A stretch of DNA of 16,181 nucleotides, taken from assembly GCA_050698355.1 (NCBI GenBank), contig JBOHBN010000404.1, positions 1 to 16,181 of the forward strand, written 5' to 3'. Below, one piece after another: positions 7,414 through 14,616 of the stretch. The position numbers were made by a program, and so were the translations under genes. The stretch is from JBOHBN01 sp050698355 (GTDB lineage Bacteria > Actinomycetota > Actinomycetes > Streptosporangiales > WHST01). Position 1 is the stretch's first letter. Each line of letters opens with the position of its first letter. The notes under the pieces were generated by a model. It worked only from the letters and a program-made list of their open reading frames with translations, did no database searches and was not told where the DNA came from.

Positions 7414-8625
7414 ATGGGCGATGCGGGTGCGGTGGACCAAACCCGCATCGCCTTCCTGCGAGTCGCGCTGCTCGCGGCGACCATCGCGACGTTCGCGCTG
7501 TTGTACGTGCCCCAGGCCGTGCTGCCGCAGCTCGCGGACGACTTCTCCGTGTCGCCCGGCGCGAGCACGCTGGTCATCTCCACCGCGACCGCGGGCGTCG
7601 CGGTCGCCGGCATCCCGCTGGCGATGCTCTCGGAGGTCGTCGGCCGGCGCACGGTGATGATCGCGTCCCTGTGCGTCGCCACCGCCTCGGGCTTGCTGCT
7701 CGCGGCCGTGCCGTCGTTCACGGTGCTCCTGGTCCTGCGCGCGATCCAGGGCATGGCGCTCGCCGGCGTACCCGCGGTCGCGATGGCCCATGTCGCCGAC
7801 GAGCTGCAGGGCGCGGCGCTCGGCACGAGCATGGGGATCTACGTCGCCGGCACCACCATCGGCGGGATGTCCGGCCGCATCGTCGGTGGCGTGCTCGGCG
7901 ACGTCGCGGGGTGGCGTGTCGGCCTCGCCGCGGTCGGCGTCCTGGCGGCGGTCGCCACGGTCGCCTTCGCAGTGCTATTGCCACAGCCACAGCCACGGGC
8001 GCGGGCGGCCGGTCCGGGCCCCGCGCGCGCAGTGGTGACCGGGCTGCGGCGAGCACTCAGCGACCCGGTGCTGTACGGCCCGTACCTCGTCGCGATGTTC
8101 GGCATGGGCGCGTTCGTGGCTGTGTACAACGTCCTGCCGTTCCGGCTGGTTCGCCCGCCGTTCGACATCCCGGCCGCGCTCGCCTCGCTCGCGTTCCTCG
8201 CCTACCTCGCCGGCAGCATCACCTCCGGCATCGCGGGGGGGCTCGCGGACCGGTACGGGCGCCCCGCCGTGCTGTGGGTCAGCCTCGCGCTGGCACTCGT
8301 CGGGCTGGGACTGAGCGTGCCGGATGTGTTGGTCACGGCACTCGTCGGCCTGGTGATCTTCACCGGCGGCTTCTTCGGCGCGCACTCGGTGGCGAGCGGC
8401 TGGGTCGGCACGCGGGCGCCCGCGATGGCGCGCGGGCCCGCATCCGCGCTCTACCTGTTCGCCTACTACGTGGGCAGCAGCATCGGCGGCGGGATCGGCG
8501 GCGCAGCCTATGGCTGGTACGGCTGGCCGACGCTTGTCGCGATGCTGGCGTGCTGGCTGGCGCTCGCGGCGGCCGCAGTGCTCGGTGCCTGGTGGCTGTC
8601 CCGCCGACGTCCGTCGCTGCGCTGA
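7414..8625 (+). CDS. MFS transporter (drug/sugar efflux type, 12 TM)
   Basis: A 403-aa proton-coupled transporter of the major facilitator superfamily in the cytoplasmic membrane. Alternating hydrophobic segments give about twelve helices, from FLRVALLAATIATFALLYVP near residue 12 to LVAMLACWLALAAAAVLGAW near the end. The loop 2-3 motif is recognisable as LSEVVGRRTVMI (about 70-81), the motif-C-like stretch as IYVAGTTIGGMSGRIVGG, and the second-half repeat as GGLADRYGRPAVLW (about 272-285). The length and motif pattern fit the DHA1/AraJ-YnfM group of efflux pumps; the substrate is unknown. Start alternatives are GTG 7411 and ATG 7414. It ends 8 bp from the convergent peptide deformylase gene, with no hairpin between them. 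Confidence 0.88.
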   Translation: MGDAGAVDQTRIAFLRVALLAATIATFALLYVPQAVLPQLADDFSVSPGASTLVISTATAGVAVAGIPLAMLSEVVGRRTVMIASLCVATASGLLLAAVPSFTVLLVLRAIQGMALAGVPAVAMAHVADELQGAALGTSMGIYVAGTTIGGMSGRIVGGVLGDVAGWRVGLAAVGVLAAVATVAFAVLLPQPQPRARAAGPGPARAVVTGLRRALSDPVLYGPYLVAMFGMGAFVAVYNVLPFRLVRPPFDIPAALASLAFLAYLAGSITSGIAGGLADRYGRPAVLWVSLALALVGLGLSVPDVLVTALVGLVIFTGGFFGAHSVASGWVGTRAPAMARGPASALYLFAYYVGSSIGGGIGGAAYGWYGWPTLVAMLACWLALAAAAVLGAWWLSRRRPSLR

Positions 8626-8633
8626 GCTGAGCC

Positions 8634-9293
8634 CTACGAGTCGAGCAGCACCGCGGCGTTCGCCTCCCGTTCGGCGATGACCTCGTCGCGCATCTGCTTC
8701 ATCTCATCCAGCACGCGCGTGCGCTCGTCCTCGTCCAACAGGTCTACGTAGAGCCGGCCGTTGAGGTGGTCGGTCTCGTGCTGCAGGCAGCGGGCGAAGT
8801 ACCCGGCACCCTCGATCGCGACAGGGCGCCCGTCGATGTCCGCTCCGCGCGCGACCATGCGATCGAGGCGCGCGAGGTCGGCATGCGGGCCCGGGACGGA
8901 GAGGCACCCTTCGCTCTTCTGGGCCAGCGACTCCTCCACCGGTCCTTCAAGCACGGGGTTGACCAGGTGGCCCACGTGGCGGACGCCGTCCTCATCGCCG
9001 CAGTCGTACACGAACACCCGCAGGTCCACGCCCATCTGGTTCGCCGCGAGCCCGACGCCTTCGGCGACGTACATGGTGAGGAACATGTCGTCGACGAGCT
9101 GGTGCAGTGCTGCCGTGCCGACCTCGGTGACCTCGCGGCACGGGCGGTGCAGGACGGCCTCGCCGATCTCGGTCACCCGCCGCACCGCCCCGCGGAGAGC
9201 CTCGGGCGCGACCTCCGGGTACGAGTCGACCACGGCGCCTTGCACGCGTACCTCGCGCGGCTCGTCCTCCGCGCTCTCGTTCTCGTACGTCAT
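8634..9293 (-). CDS. def: Peptide deformylase
   Basis: Removes the formyl group from the N-terminal methionine of new proteins, using a metal ion (usually iron) in the cytoplasm. All three family motifs are present in the 219-aa product: GVGLAANQMGV (motif I, about residue 79), EGCLSVPG (motif II, metal-ligand Cys, about 127) and QHETDHLNGRL (motif III, two ligand His and the catalytic Glu, about 170). The N-terminus carries a roughly 30-residue acidic extension beyond the usual start. The ATG overlaps the stop of the DUF2277 gene by 4 bp, so the two are translated together. This may be a secondary copy, as many actinobacteria have more than one; that cannot be judged from the window. Confidence 0.96.
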   Translation of the reverse strand: MTYENESAEDEPREVRVQGAVVDSYPEVAPEALRGAVRRVTEIGEAVLHRPCREVTEVGTAALHQLVDDMFLTMYVAEGVGLAANQMGVDLRVFVYDCGDEDGVRHVGHLVNPVLEGPVEESLAQKSEGCLSVPGPHADLARLDRMVARGADIDGRPVAIEGAGYFARCLQHETDHLNGRLYVDLLDEDERTRVLDEMKQMRDEVIAEREANAAVLLDS

Positions 9294-9511
9294 GCGCGGC
9301 TCGGAGTGCCGCGCACCACCAGGCCGTCGAGCAGCTCCTGGGTGGCGGTCGCGATCGTCTCCACCGCCCGCTCGAACGCCTCCGCGTTGTGCGCGGCCGG
9401 CGCGCGGAAGCCGGAGATCTTGCGCACGTACTGCAGCGCCGCGGCGTGCACGTCATCGCCTGTGACGGTCTCGGTGTACGGCGGTCGCAGTGTCTTGATG
9501 CTCCGGCACAT
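9290..9511 (-). CDS. DUF2277-family small protein
   Basis: A 73-residue protein of a conserved family without known function. It begins with the diagnostic MCRSIKTLRPPYTE and has YVRKISGFRAPAAHN in the middle and a helical C-terminus (LLDGLVVRG). The invariant N-terminal Cys-Arg-Ile pattern and the YVRKISG segment make the family call secure. GGAG lies 5 nt before the ATG. The stop codon overlaps the start of def (ATGA, 9290-9293), indicating one message. The upstream neighbour on the same strand is a decayed YciI-family gene 20 nt away. Confidence 0.9.
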   Translation of the reverse strand: MCRSIKTLRPPYTETVTGDDVHAAALQYVRKISGFRAPAAHNAEAFERAVETIATATQELLDGLVVRGTPSRA

Positions 9512-9531
9512 GGTGGCTCCCAGGGTCGTTA

Positions 9532-9722
9532 CTACACGATCGGGTCCCAGCGTCGCACGCCGCGCACCGTGACGCCCGGGACACGGTAGTACGGATTGGC
9601 CTCCATCAACTCCCTTACCGCCTGCTCACCGTCCACGTTGAACATGAGCAACGTCCCCTGTGCGCCGCCCGTTCGTCGAGCCTGCGCGGATCGTCGTCGA
9701 AGGAGAGCTCGAGTACATACAC
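9532..9722 (-). pseudogene. YciI-family protein pseudogene (internal deletion and frameshift)
   Basis: Two halves of one YciI-like protein lie in different minus-strand frames. From a GTG at 9722 (purine-rich GAGAGAAG upstream) one frame gives VYVLELSFDDDPRRLDERAA followed by HR, the usual N-terminus. From about 9662 a second frame gives GTLLMFNVDGEQAVRELMEA, then NPYYRVPGVTVRGVRRWDPI and V, ending at TAG 9534-9532, the usual C-terminus. Intact relatives have about 22 further residues between these parts, including the GRL...AGPW segment, so roughly 65-75 bp appear to be lost. The span (191 bp) is not a multiple of three. Small-molecule-enzyme activity of the family is therefore presumably lost here. 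It would have been the first gene of the DUF2277-def operon. Confidence 0.75.
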
Positions 9723-9825
9723 TTTGGCTTCTCTCGTCGATTACGTGGGCACGTTACGGCGAGTGGGCGCGCACGATCTGTATCAGTTGACACACAAGCG
9801 ACCGAGCCGAGCGATGCGGACGGGG
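9723..9825. other. Non-coding stretch between two gene remnants
   Basis: I find no supportable gene. Open frames crossing it have no family resemblance. A TAACGT at 9756-9751 on the minus strand could be a relic -10 for the YciI-DUF2277-def transcript, without a clear -35. Confidence 0.4.
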
Positions 9826-9961
9826 GCCGAACCCGTCGGCCTGAGCCCGCGTCACCGTGAACCGTGCGCTCAAGCAGCTGGAACGCGCCGGCGTGCTACG
9901 CGTACTGCGGGGTGGGGTGGAGGTCGATGCCGTCGAGGAGCTGCGGGCGCTTGCCGGGTGA
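9826..9961 (+). pseudogene. Crp/Fnr-family regulator remnant (C-terminal helix-turn-helix), frameshifted
   Basis: The plus strand encodes the end of a Crp-type winged helix: RVTVNRALKQLERAGVLRV, then GGVEVDAVEELRALAG and TGA at 9959-9961. The preceding residues AEPVGLS are in a different frame. Removing one C from the CCC at 9846-9848 joins them as VGLSRVTVNRAL, the normal recognition-helix sequence of the family, so a one-base insertion is the simplest explanation. Nothing upstream of 9826 resembles the cyclic-nucleotide-binding domain of the usual 220-230-aa protein, so most of the gene is gone as well. It cannot act as a regulator in this form. Confidence 0.7.
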
Positions 9962-9980
9962 CGGCCGTGGGCTCACCCAC
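9956..9980. terminator. Possible bidirectional hairpin between Crp remnant and RNHCP gene
   Basis: Two mutually exclusive stems exist: GGGTGA (9956-9961) with TCACCC (9973-9978), and GTGGG (9967-9971) with CCCAC (9976-9980) around a CTCA loop. It contains both convergent stop codons. There is no U-tract, so the terminator role is inferred from position. Confidence 0.3.
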
Positions 9981-10311
9981 CGGCAAGCCGTCCGGTTTGG
10001 AACGGCGGCATGGTCAGCGGCAGCGCGGCCAGCTGGAGCAGCACGTTGTCGTCGCCGGCTGTCCGGTTGAGCCTGAGGCGGCCACAGTCGGTGCAGCGGT
10101 GGATGAGCACCCACCGGCCCTTGGCGCGGACCGTCACGGCGATCGGTTCCATCCCGCCGGAGCACTTGATGTCGCGATCGCCTGGTGCATTGCGGTCGAG
10201 GTGCCGCGACCACAGGCAGCTAGGGCAGTGGTTGCGGTGGGAGGTTCCGGGTGCGTCGTTCGATACGGCTGCGCCGCAATGGGCGCACGTGAAAGAGCGG
10301 GAGAAGACCAA
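9973..10311 (-). CDS. RNHCP-domain zinc-ribbon protein
   Basis: Small protein of the RNHCP family (function unknown). It shows FTCAHCGAAV, the name-giving RNHCPSCLWSRHLD, MEPIAVTVR, WVLIHRCTDCGRLRLNR and AGDDN in the expected order, with three Cys-x2-Cys or His-Cys-x2-Cys groups suited to zinc binding. The start is uncertain. No ATG or GTG is in frame close to the domain, so I give the TTG at 10311 (CGAAAGG about 9 nt upstream; 112 aa). An ATG at 10354 has a much better ribosome site (AAAGGAG) but reads a different frame, so the gene may carry an N-terminal frameshift. A possible TACCGT -10 is at 10400-10395. It is downstream of, and codirectional with, the LacI gene. Confidence 0.75.
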   Translation of the reverse strand: MVFSRSFTCAHCGAAVSNDAPGTSHRNHCPSCLWSRHLDRNAPGDRDIKCSGGMEPIAVTVRAKGRWVLIHRCTDCGRLRLNRTAGDDNVLLQLAALPLTMPPFQTGRLAGG

Positions 10312-10351
10312 CTCGTTGGACCTTTCGGAGCGAACTGCGGGTTTGCGGCGA

Positions 10352-10367
10352 CATGTCTCGCTCCTTT
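10352..10367 (-). promoter_or_regulatory. Strong ribosome site and ATG out of frame with the RNHCP domain
   Basis: AAAGGAG followed by 6 nt and ATG (10354-10352) on the minus strand is the best translation start in this gap. It opens a frame one base off that of RNHCP and stops at a TAG near 10220 after MSPQTRSSLRKVQ and residues without family resemblance. It is either the original RNHCP start, separated by a one-base indel, or the start of a short upstream open frame. Confidence 0.45.
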
Positions 10368-10477
10368 CGATCCGAGCCGGCAAAGGACAGCTGCACGGTA
10401 CCGGCCAGCTGGCAGGCGTCGCCAACGAAATTCCGTGCAGGCAGGGGCCGTGCATCATGGTGCCCGTCATGATCTGG

Positions 10478-11542
10478 CTACGGCTCCTCCGCAGGCGATG
10501 TTCCTCCACGTGGTGAAAGGTAGTCCGATCGCTCACTGACCGAGCAGCCGCAGGATGAGCGGTGCACGACCACGGGGTCGAACCGTATGGTCCGCGGCGG
10601 GAGCGTTCCGTCATCGAGGCGTGACAGCAGGAGCCGTACGGCCGTCTGACCAATCTCCTGGCATGGCTGCGCGATGGCCGTCAGCGGTGCGGGAAGCAGG
10701 TCGGCCCACTCCGTGTCGTCGAAACCGACCAGCGCCACATCGTCCGGCACCCGCAGGCGCCGCTCGTGGAGTGCCCGCAGCACTCCGACCATCATGTGAT
10801 TGTTGCCGATCACGAGCGCAGTGGGCGGGTCTGGCAGGTCGAGCAGGTGGTGTACGGCCTGGTGGGCGGGCTCCACGTCGGAGGCGCCGCTCGCCACGAG
10901 CGCGCTCGCGTACGGCAGGCCGCCGTCCGAGAGACCGCGGCGATAGCCCTTCACCCGCTCGACGGTGGTGGTGAGACCGTCCAGTCCGGTGACCATGCCG
11001 ATCCGGCCGTGACCGAGTTCGGCGAGGTGGCGGACGAGTCCCGCCATCGGTTGCTCGTTATCGACGCCCACCTGGTCGAAGTTGGTGCTGGCGAGCCGGT
11101 CGATGAGGACGATGGGCAGGGACTCGCCGCCCGGATGGTCGACGTATCGACGCAGGCCCGACTCGTCCTCAGAGGTGGCGAGCAGAAGGCCGTCCACGCG
11201 GCGTGCCCGCAGCGCGTCGACCACCTGGCGCTCGCGTTCGGGCTCGTCGTGAGGATCTGCGAGCAGAAGCGTGTAGCCAGCCTCCATCACGGTGGACTCG
11301 ATCGCCGAGACGAGCTCGCTGAAGTACGGGTTGCTGACCGTGGAGATGACCAGGCCGATAGAGCGGGTGCTGGCGGTGACGAGAGAGCGGGCGATGCTGT
11401 TGGGTACGTACCCGGTGGCCGCGATCGCATCGCGCACGGCACGTTCGGCCGCCGCGCTGACTCGTCGGGTCGAGTTGACCACGTGGGAGACGGTGGTCAC
11501 CGAAACGCCCGCTTGCCGGGCGACATCGCCCATCGTCACCAT
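10478..11542 (-). CDS. LacI-family transcriptional repressor of the sugar ABC operon
   Basis: A 354-aa DNA-binding repressor. Residues 4-25 hold the LacI helix-turn-helix (MGDVARQAGVSVTTVSHVVN), and RVSAAAERAVRDAIAATGYV and the hinge follow. The ligand domain starts at RSIGLVISTVSNPYFSELV and includes VDGLLLATSE, VGVDNEQPMAG and DDVALVGFDDTEWADLLPAPLTAI, typical of the periplasmic-binding-protein-like core. Chosen start is ATG 11542 (GAGGAG 12 nt upstream); ATG 11533 and ATG 11572 are in-frame alternatives, the latter without a ribosome site. It is divergent from the sugar-binding-protein gene, with tandem operators in the gap, so it most likely represses the transporter and itself until sugar or sugar phosphate binds. 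It ends in an unusual 25-residue tail (CGCSVSERSDYLSPRGG). Confidence 0.92.
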   Translation of the reverse strand: MVTMGDVARQAGVSVTTVSHVVNSTRRVSAAAERAVRDAIAATGYVPNSIARSLVTASTRSIGLVISTVSNPYFSELVSAIESTVMEAGYTLLLADPHDEPERERQVVDALRARRVDGLLLATSEDESGLRRYVDHPGGESLPIVLIDRLASTNFDQVGVDNEQPMAGLVRHLAELGHGRIGMVTGLDGLTTTVERVKGYRRGLSDGGLPYASALVASGASDVEPAHQAVHHLLDLPDPPTALVIGNNHMMVGVLRALHERRLRVPDDVALVGFDDTEWADLLPAPLTAIAQPCQEIGQTAVRLLLSRLDDGTLPPRTIRFDPVVVHRSSCGCSVSERSDYLSPRGGTSPAEEP

Positions 11543-11584
11543 GGCCGCATGCGTCTCCTCGTGTCGGTTCATCGCAGCAAACCA

Positions 11585-11613
11585 TTGCGCAAGCGCTTGC
11601 GCAAGCGTTTGCG
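11585..11613. promoter_or_regulatory. Tandem LacI-family operators (12-bp phased)
   Basis: Positions 11585-11604 are a perfect 20-bp palindrome, TTGCGCAAGCGCTTGCGCAA, with the central CG of LacI-family sites (CAAGCGCTTG). A second, near-perfect site CGCAAGCGTTTGCG (11600-11613) overlaps it with its centre 12 bp away. The whole stretch is also a direct repeat of the 12-mer TTGCGCAAGCGY (11585-11596 and 11597-11608). It lies between the divergent LacI and transporter genes and is the obvious target of the LacI protein. Confidence 0.8.
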
Positions 11614-11625
11614 TCGCTGTACCGT
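11597..11625 (+). promoter_or_regulatory. Predicted promoter of the sugar ABC operon
   Basis: TTGCGC (11597-11602), 17-bp spacer, TACCGT (11620-11625). The -35 is inside the operator array, so repressor binding would exclude RNA polymerase. The leader would run about 90 nt to the binding-protein gene. Confidence 0.45.
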
Positions 11626-11721
11626 CGCACCGCGTACAGCAGTCACGGAGGTCATCGGCGCTCCGCACAACAGATCGGTACGGGTCGTCGTCCCGAAGGT
11701 GGTGCAAGGAGGTCAGTGGTG

Positions 11722-12750
11722 ATGCGGATCAGCCATCGAAGCTCGGCACGGTTGGGATCAGCCGCCGCACGGAGGCGGGTAACGCGGTGTGGCGCGCTGG
11801 CCGGGGCGGTACTCCTCGGTGTCGCCGCCTGCGGTGGCGGCGCCTCCTCCGGGGGCTCGGACGTGGCCGTCGGCATGGTGCTGAAGACGCTATCGAACCC
11901 CTACTTCGGGGCGATGAAGCAAGCGGCGCAGAAAGCCGCGAAGGCCAAGGGCGTCGATCTGACGGTGAAGGCTGGAAAGTACGACGGGGATGTCTCAACT
12001 CAGATCTCCGCCATCGAGACCTTCACGACGCGCGGCGTCGACGCGATCGTGGTCGTGCCCAACGTGTCATCGGGGCTGAACCGCGCGCTCAAGCAGGCCA
12101 AGCAGCAGGGCATAGCGGTCATCGCGGCCGATACGGCGGTCAAGCCGAAGTCGCTGTCGTCGAGTTTCGTGGCTACCGACAACCTCAAGGCCGGCAAGTT
12201 CAACGGGAAGTGGGCCCAGGCCGCGATGGGGGACAAGAAGCCGGTGGTGGCGCTGCTGGAGGGCACGCCCAGCTCCTCGGTGAACCGAGACCGGATGAAC
12301 GGGTTCCTCCAGGGGTTCGGGATGGAGAAGTCCGAGGCCGATGTCGACCTGATCACGCACGGCGACCAGGCTAAGGCTCAGACGGCCATGGAAAACGCGC
12401 TGGCGAAGAATCCCAACATCAACCTGGTGTGGACCATCAACGAGCCCGCCGCTCTCGGTGCCGCCCAGGCGATCAAGGAACGCGGGCTTACCGACGAGAT
12501 CACGGTGGTCTCGATGGATGGTTCCTGCCGCGGCATCAGGGCCGTGAAGGCCGGCAAGATCGACACGGACGTGATGCAGTTCCCGTCGAAGATGTCGGCC
12601 AAGTCGATCGACCTCTCCATCAAGGCTGCGCAGGGCAAGGACATCCCCAGCCGGGTGGACACCGGTGAGGTGCTGGTCACGAAGAACCCGCAGAAGGGTG
12701 TTCCCAGCAAGAGCATCGACTACGGTATGAAGCACTGCTGGGGCAAGTGA
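11722..12750 (+). CDS. Sugar ABC transporter substrate-binding lipoprotein (FrcB-like)
   Basis: Captures a sugar outside the membrane and delivers it to the permease encoded next. The 342-aa precursor has a basic N-terminus, a hydrophobic stretch (ALAGAVLLGVAAC) and a lipobox whose Cys37 would be lipid-anchored, followed by a Gly/Ser-rich linker. The mature part is a Peripla_BP_4 fold: VGMVLKTLSNPYFGAMKQAA, ISAIETFTTRGVDAIVVVPN, VATDNLKAGKFNGKWAQ and VVSMDGSCRGIRAVKAGKID. A strong AAGGAGGT (11706-11713) precedes three in-frame starts (GTG 11716, GTG 11719, ATG 11722); ATG has normal spacing. The stop overlaps the permease ATG (TGATG). Fructose or a related sugar is suggested by the FrcB-type sequence and the kinase remnant downstream, but ribose-like substrates cannot be excluded. 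Confidence 0.9.
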   Translation: MRISHRSSARLGSAAARRRVTRCGALAGAVLLGVAACGGGASSGGSDVAVGMVLKTLSNPYFGAMKQAAQKAAKAKGVDLTVKAGKYDGDVSTQISAIETFTTRGVDAIVVVPNVSSGLNRALKQAKQQGIAVIAADTAVKPKSLSSSFVATDNLKAGKFNGKWAQAAMGDKKPVVALLEGTPSSSVNRDRMNGFLQGFGMEKSEADVDLITHGDQAKAQTAMENALAKNPNINLVWTINEPAALGAAQAIKERGLTDEITVVSMDGSCRGIRAVKAGKIDTDVMQFPSKMSAKSIDLSIKAAQGKDIPSRVDTGEVLVTKNPQKGVPSKSIDYGMKHCWGK

Positions 12751-13754
12751 TGACGACGTCGTCGACCACGGTCCCGGAAGAACGTTTCCGTGACGTCCTT
12801 GCCTCGGCGGCGCGGAAAGGGCAGGCCACGGGCTTGCTCGGTCCCACCGTCGCGCTTGTGGCGATGTGCGTGGTCTTCAGCCTGGTGGCTCCGCGCTTTG
12901 GGACCGTCGGCAACCTCCTGCTCATCGCGCAGCAGGTCGTCACCATCGGCACGCTGGCGATCGGCCAGACGCTGATCATCCTCGTCGCCGGGATCGACCT
13001 GGCGAACGGGGTCGTCATGGTGTTCTCCACGGTTGTCATGGCGAGCCTGGCGACGTCCGGCCTGCCAATCCCACTCGCCGTGCTCTGCGGGTTCGCCGTG
13101 GTGCTGTGCTTCGGCGCGTTCGAGGCGGCGGCCGTCGCAGCGGTGGGACTGACGCCGTTCATAGTGACGCTGGGCCTGTTCACCGCCGCACGCGCCGGAG
13201 CACAGCTGTACGCCGGTGGGGCGCCGATCACAAACGTGCCATCGGGGCTGCTCGCCCTGGGTGACACCTGGACACTTGGGGGGGCCATGGTCCCGATCGG
13301 GCCGCTGGTCATGCTCGGCGTCCTGATCGTGGTGTGGTACGCGCTGACGCAGACCGCCTGGGGTCGGCATGTCTACGCGGTGGGCAACGACCGTGCGGCC
13401 GCCAGGTTGACCGGCGTGCGGGTCCGCGGGGTGTTGACGTCGGTCTATCTCGCGGCGGCGGTCATCTACGGGGTCACCGCGCTGCTGTTTCTCGGGCGTG
13501 CGACCGTCGCGGACCCCAGTGCTGGGCTCACGTACAACCTGGAAAGCATCACGGCTGTGGTGATCGGCGGGGTAAGCCTGTTCGGAGGGCGCGGCAGCGT
13601 CATCGGTGCACTGGTCGGCGCACTCATCGTGGGAGTTCTCCGCAACGGGCTGACCATCGTCGGCATCGACGCGCTCTACCAAGACATCGCGATCGGTCTG
13701 CTCGTCATCCTCGCCGTCGGCGTCGACCGACTGCGGCGCCGAGAAGGGACGTGA
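12750..13754 (+). CDS. Sugar ABC transporter permease (FrcC/RbsC-like)
   Basis: Membrane channel subunit, 334 aa, of the BPD_transp_2 family with about 8-10 hydrophobic helices. Family landmarks are IAIGQT-like TLAIGQTLIILVAGIDLANG (about 68-87), VGNDRAAARLTGVRVRGV (near 210) and GGVSLFGGRGSVIGALVGAL (near 272), the conserved loop that contacts the ATPase. It ends in a basic cytoplasmic tail (RLRRREGT). The ATG shares its A with the stop of the binding-protein gene, so expression is coupled. Only one permease gene is present, consistent with a homodimer as in FrcC and RbsC. Confidence 0.92.
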   Translation: MTTSSTTVPEERFRDVLASAARKGQATGLLGPTVALVAMCVVFSLVAPRFGTVGNLLLIAQQVVTIGTLAIGQTLIILVAGIDLANGVVMVFSTVVMASLATSGLPIPLAVLCGFAVVLCFGAFEAAAVAAVGLTPFIVTLGLFTAARAGAQLYAGGAPITNVPSGLLALGDTWTLGGAMVPIGPLVMLGVLIVVWYALTQTAWGRHVYAVGNDRAAARLTGVRVRGVLTSVYLAAAVIYGVTALLFLGRATVADPSAGLTYNLESITAVVIGGVSLFGGRGSVIGALVGALIVGVLRNGLTIVGIDALYQDIAIGLLVILAVGVDRLRRREGT

Positions 13755-13757
13755 GCC

Positions 13758-14591
13758 GTGGTCGAACCATCGAGTGGCGATGGCAGTCAGCGCACAGTGC
13801 CGGACTACACGGCGACTCCGGTGCTGGAAGCGAAAGACGTTTCGAGGCACTACGGTCGCATCACCGCCTTGGACCACGTGGACTTCGCGGTCTATCCCGG
13901 CGAGGTCGTCGCCATCGTCGGAGACAACGGCGCGGGAAAGTCGACCCTGACCAAGATCATTTCCGGTGCGTTGAGCCCGGATACGGGCTTGGTGCTGCTG
14001 GACGGGGAACCCATTACGCTGCACAGCCCGTTGGAGGCTCGGCAACGCGGGATCGAAACCGTCTATCAGGACCTCGCGGTCGCGCCCGCGCTCGACATCG
14101 CGAGCAACATGTTCCTCGGGCGCGAACAGCGTTCTCGCGGGCCCCTAGGGTCGATATTTCGCAAGCTGGACAAGCGGGGAATGCGCCGCCAGGCGCAGGA
14201 CAACCTGTCCACTTTGAAGATTGGCCTGAACTCGACCAGTCAGCTCGTCGAGACGCTGTCCGGCGGGCAGCGCCAGGGCGTGGCCGTCGCCCGCGCCATC
14301 TCGTGGAGTCGCAGGGTCGTCATCATGGACGAGCCCACCGCCGCGCTGGGCGTGCAAGAGTCCGGTATGGTGCTCGACCTGATCCGGCAGGTGCGCTCAC
14401 GGGGCATCCCTGTAGCCGTCATCAGCCACAACATGCCGCAGGTGTTCGACATCGCCGACCGTGTCCAGGTGATGCGTCTCGGGCGCCGCGCGGGCATCGC
14501 CTACCCCGGCCGTGACTCGATGGACGACGTCGTCGCGCTGATCACCGGAGCACGCACGCAGGAAGACCCGGCGACGGAAGAATCAGTGTAG
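13758..14591 (+). CDS. Sugar ABC transporter ATP-binding protein, single nucleotide-binding domain (FrcA-like)
   Basis: Energises the sugar importer. The 277-aa protein has Walker A GDNGAGKST (55-63), Q-loop VYQDLA (Gln104), signature LSGGQRQGVA (167-176), Walker B VVIMDEPTAAL (187-197) and H-loop ISHNM (His224). It has one ATPase domain, as in FrcA, rather than the two fused domains of RbsA or MglA, so the working complex should hold two copies. The GTG start has GAAGGGA 8 nt upstream, and the gene begins 3 bp after the permease stop. A 23-residue N-terminal extension precedes the domain. It is followed by the remnant of a kinase gene. Confidence 0.92.
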   Translation: MVEPSSGDGSQRTVPDYTATPVLEAKDVSRHYGRITALDHVDFAVYPGEVVAIVGDNGAGKSTLTKIISGALSPDTGLVLLDGEPITLHSPLEARQRGIETVYQDLAVAPALDIASNMFLGREQRSRGPLGSIFRKLDKRGMRRQAQDNLSTLKIGLNSTSQLVETLSGGQRQGVAVARAISWSRRVVIMDEPTAALGVQESGMVLDLIRQVRSRGIPVAVISHNMPQVFDIADRVQVMRLGRRAGIAYPGRDSMDDVVALITGARTQEDPATEESV

Positions 14592-14602
14592 GCGTTGCGT
14601 GT

Positions 14603-14616
14603 CGACGGTACCGTCG
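14603..14616. repeat. Perfect 14-bp palindrome after the sugar operon
   Basis: CGACGGTACCGTCG, 12 bp after the ATPase stop codon. It has no loop, so it would make a poor terminator hairpin. It could be a protein site or chance, and it coincides with the start of the kinase remnant. Confidence 0.3.

Noticed and set aside
9723..9961. Mobile element as cause of the gene remnants
   Set aside because: No transposase fragment, terminal inverted repeat or target-site duplication could be seen.
10404..10413. Perfect palindrome GCCAGCTGGC between LacI and RNHCP genes
   Set aside because: Only 10 bp, expected by chance at this GC content, and no partner site nearby.
9724..10539. Plus-strand open frame of 271 codons across the RNHCP gene
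   Set aside because: It crosses both gene remnants and runs antisense to the conserved RNHCP motifs; no family resemblance.
10312..10653. N-terminal extension of the RNHCP frame up to an ATG or GTG beyond 10450
   Set aside because: The extra residues lack RNHCP family resemblance and would overlap the LacI gene; treated as a fortuitously open frame.
12720..14045. Long minus-strand open frame (441 codons) opposite the sugar permease and ATPase
   Set aside because: Low-complexity His/Asp/Arg/Gln-rich translation typical of the antisense of GC-rich genes; both genes beneath have clear family motifs.
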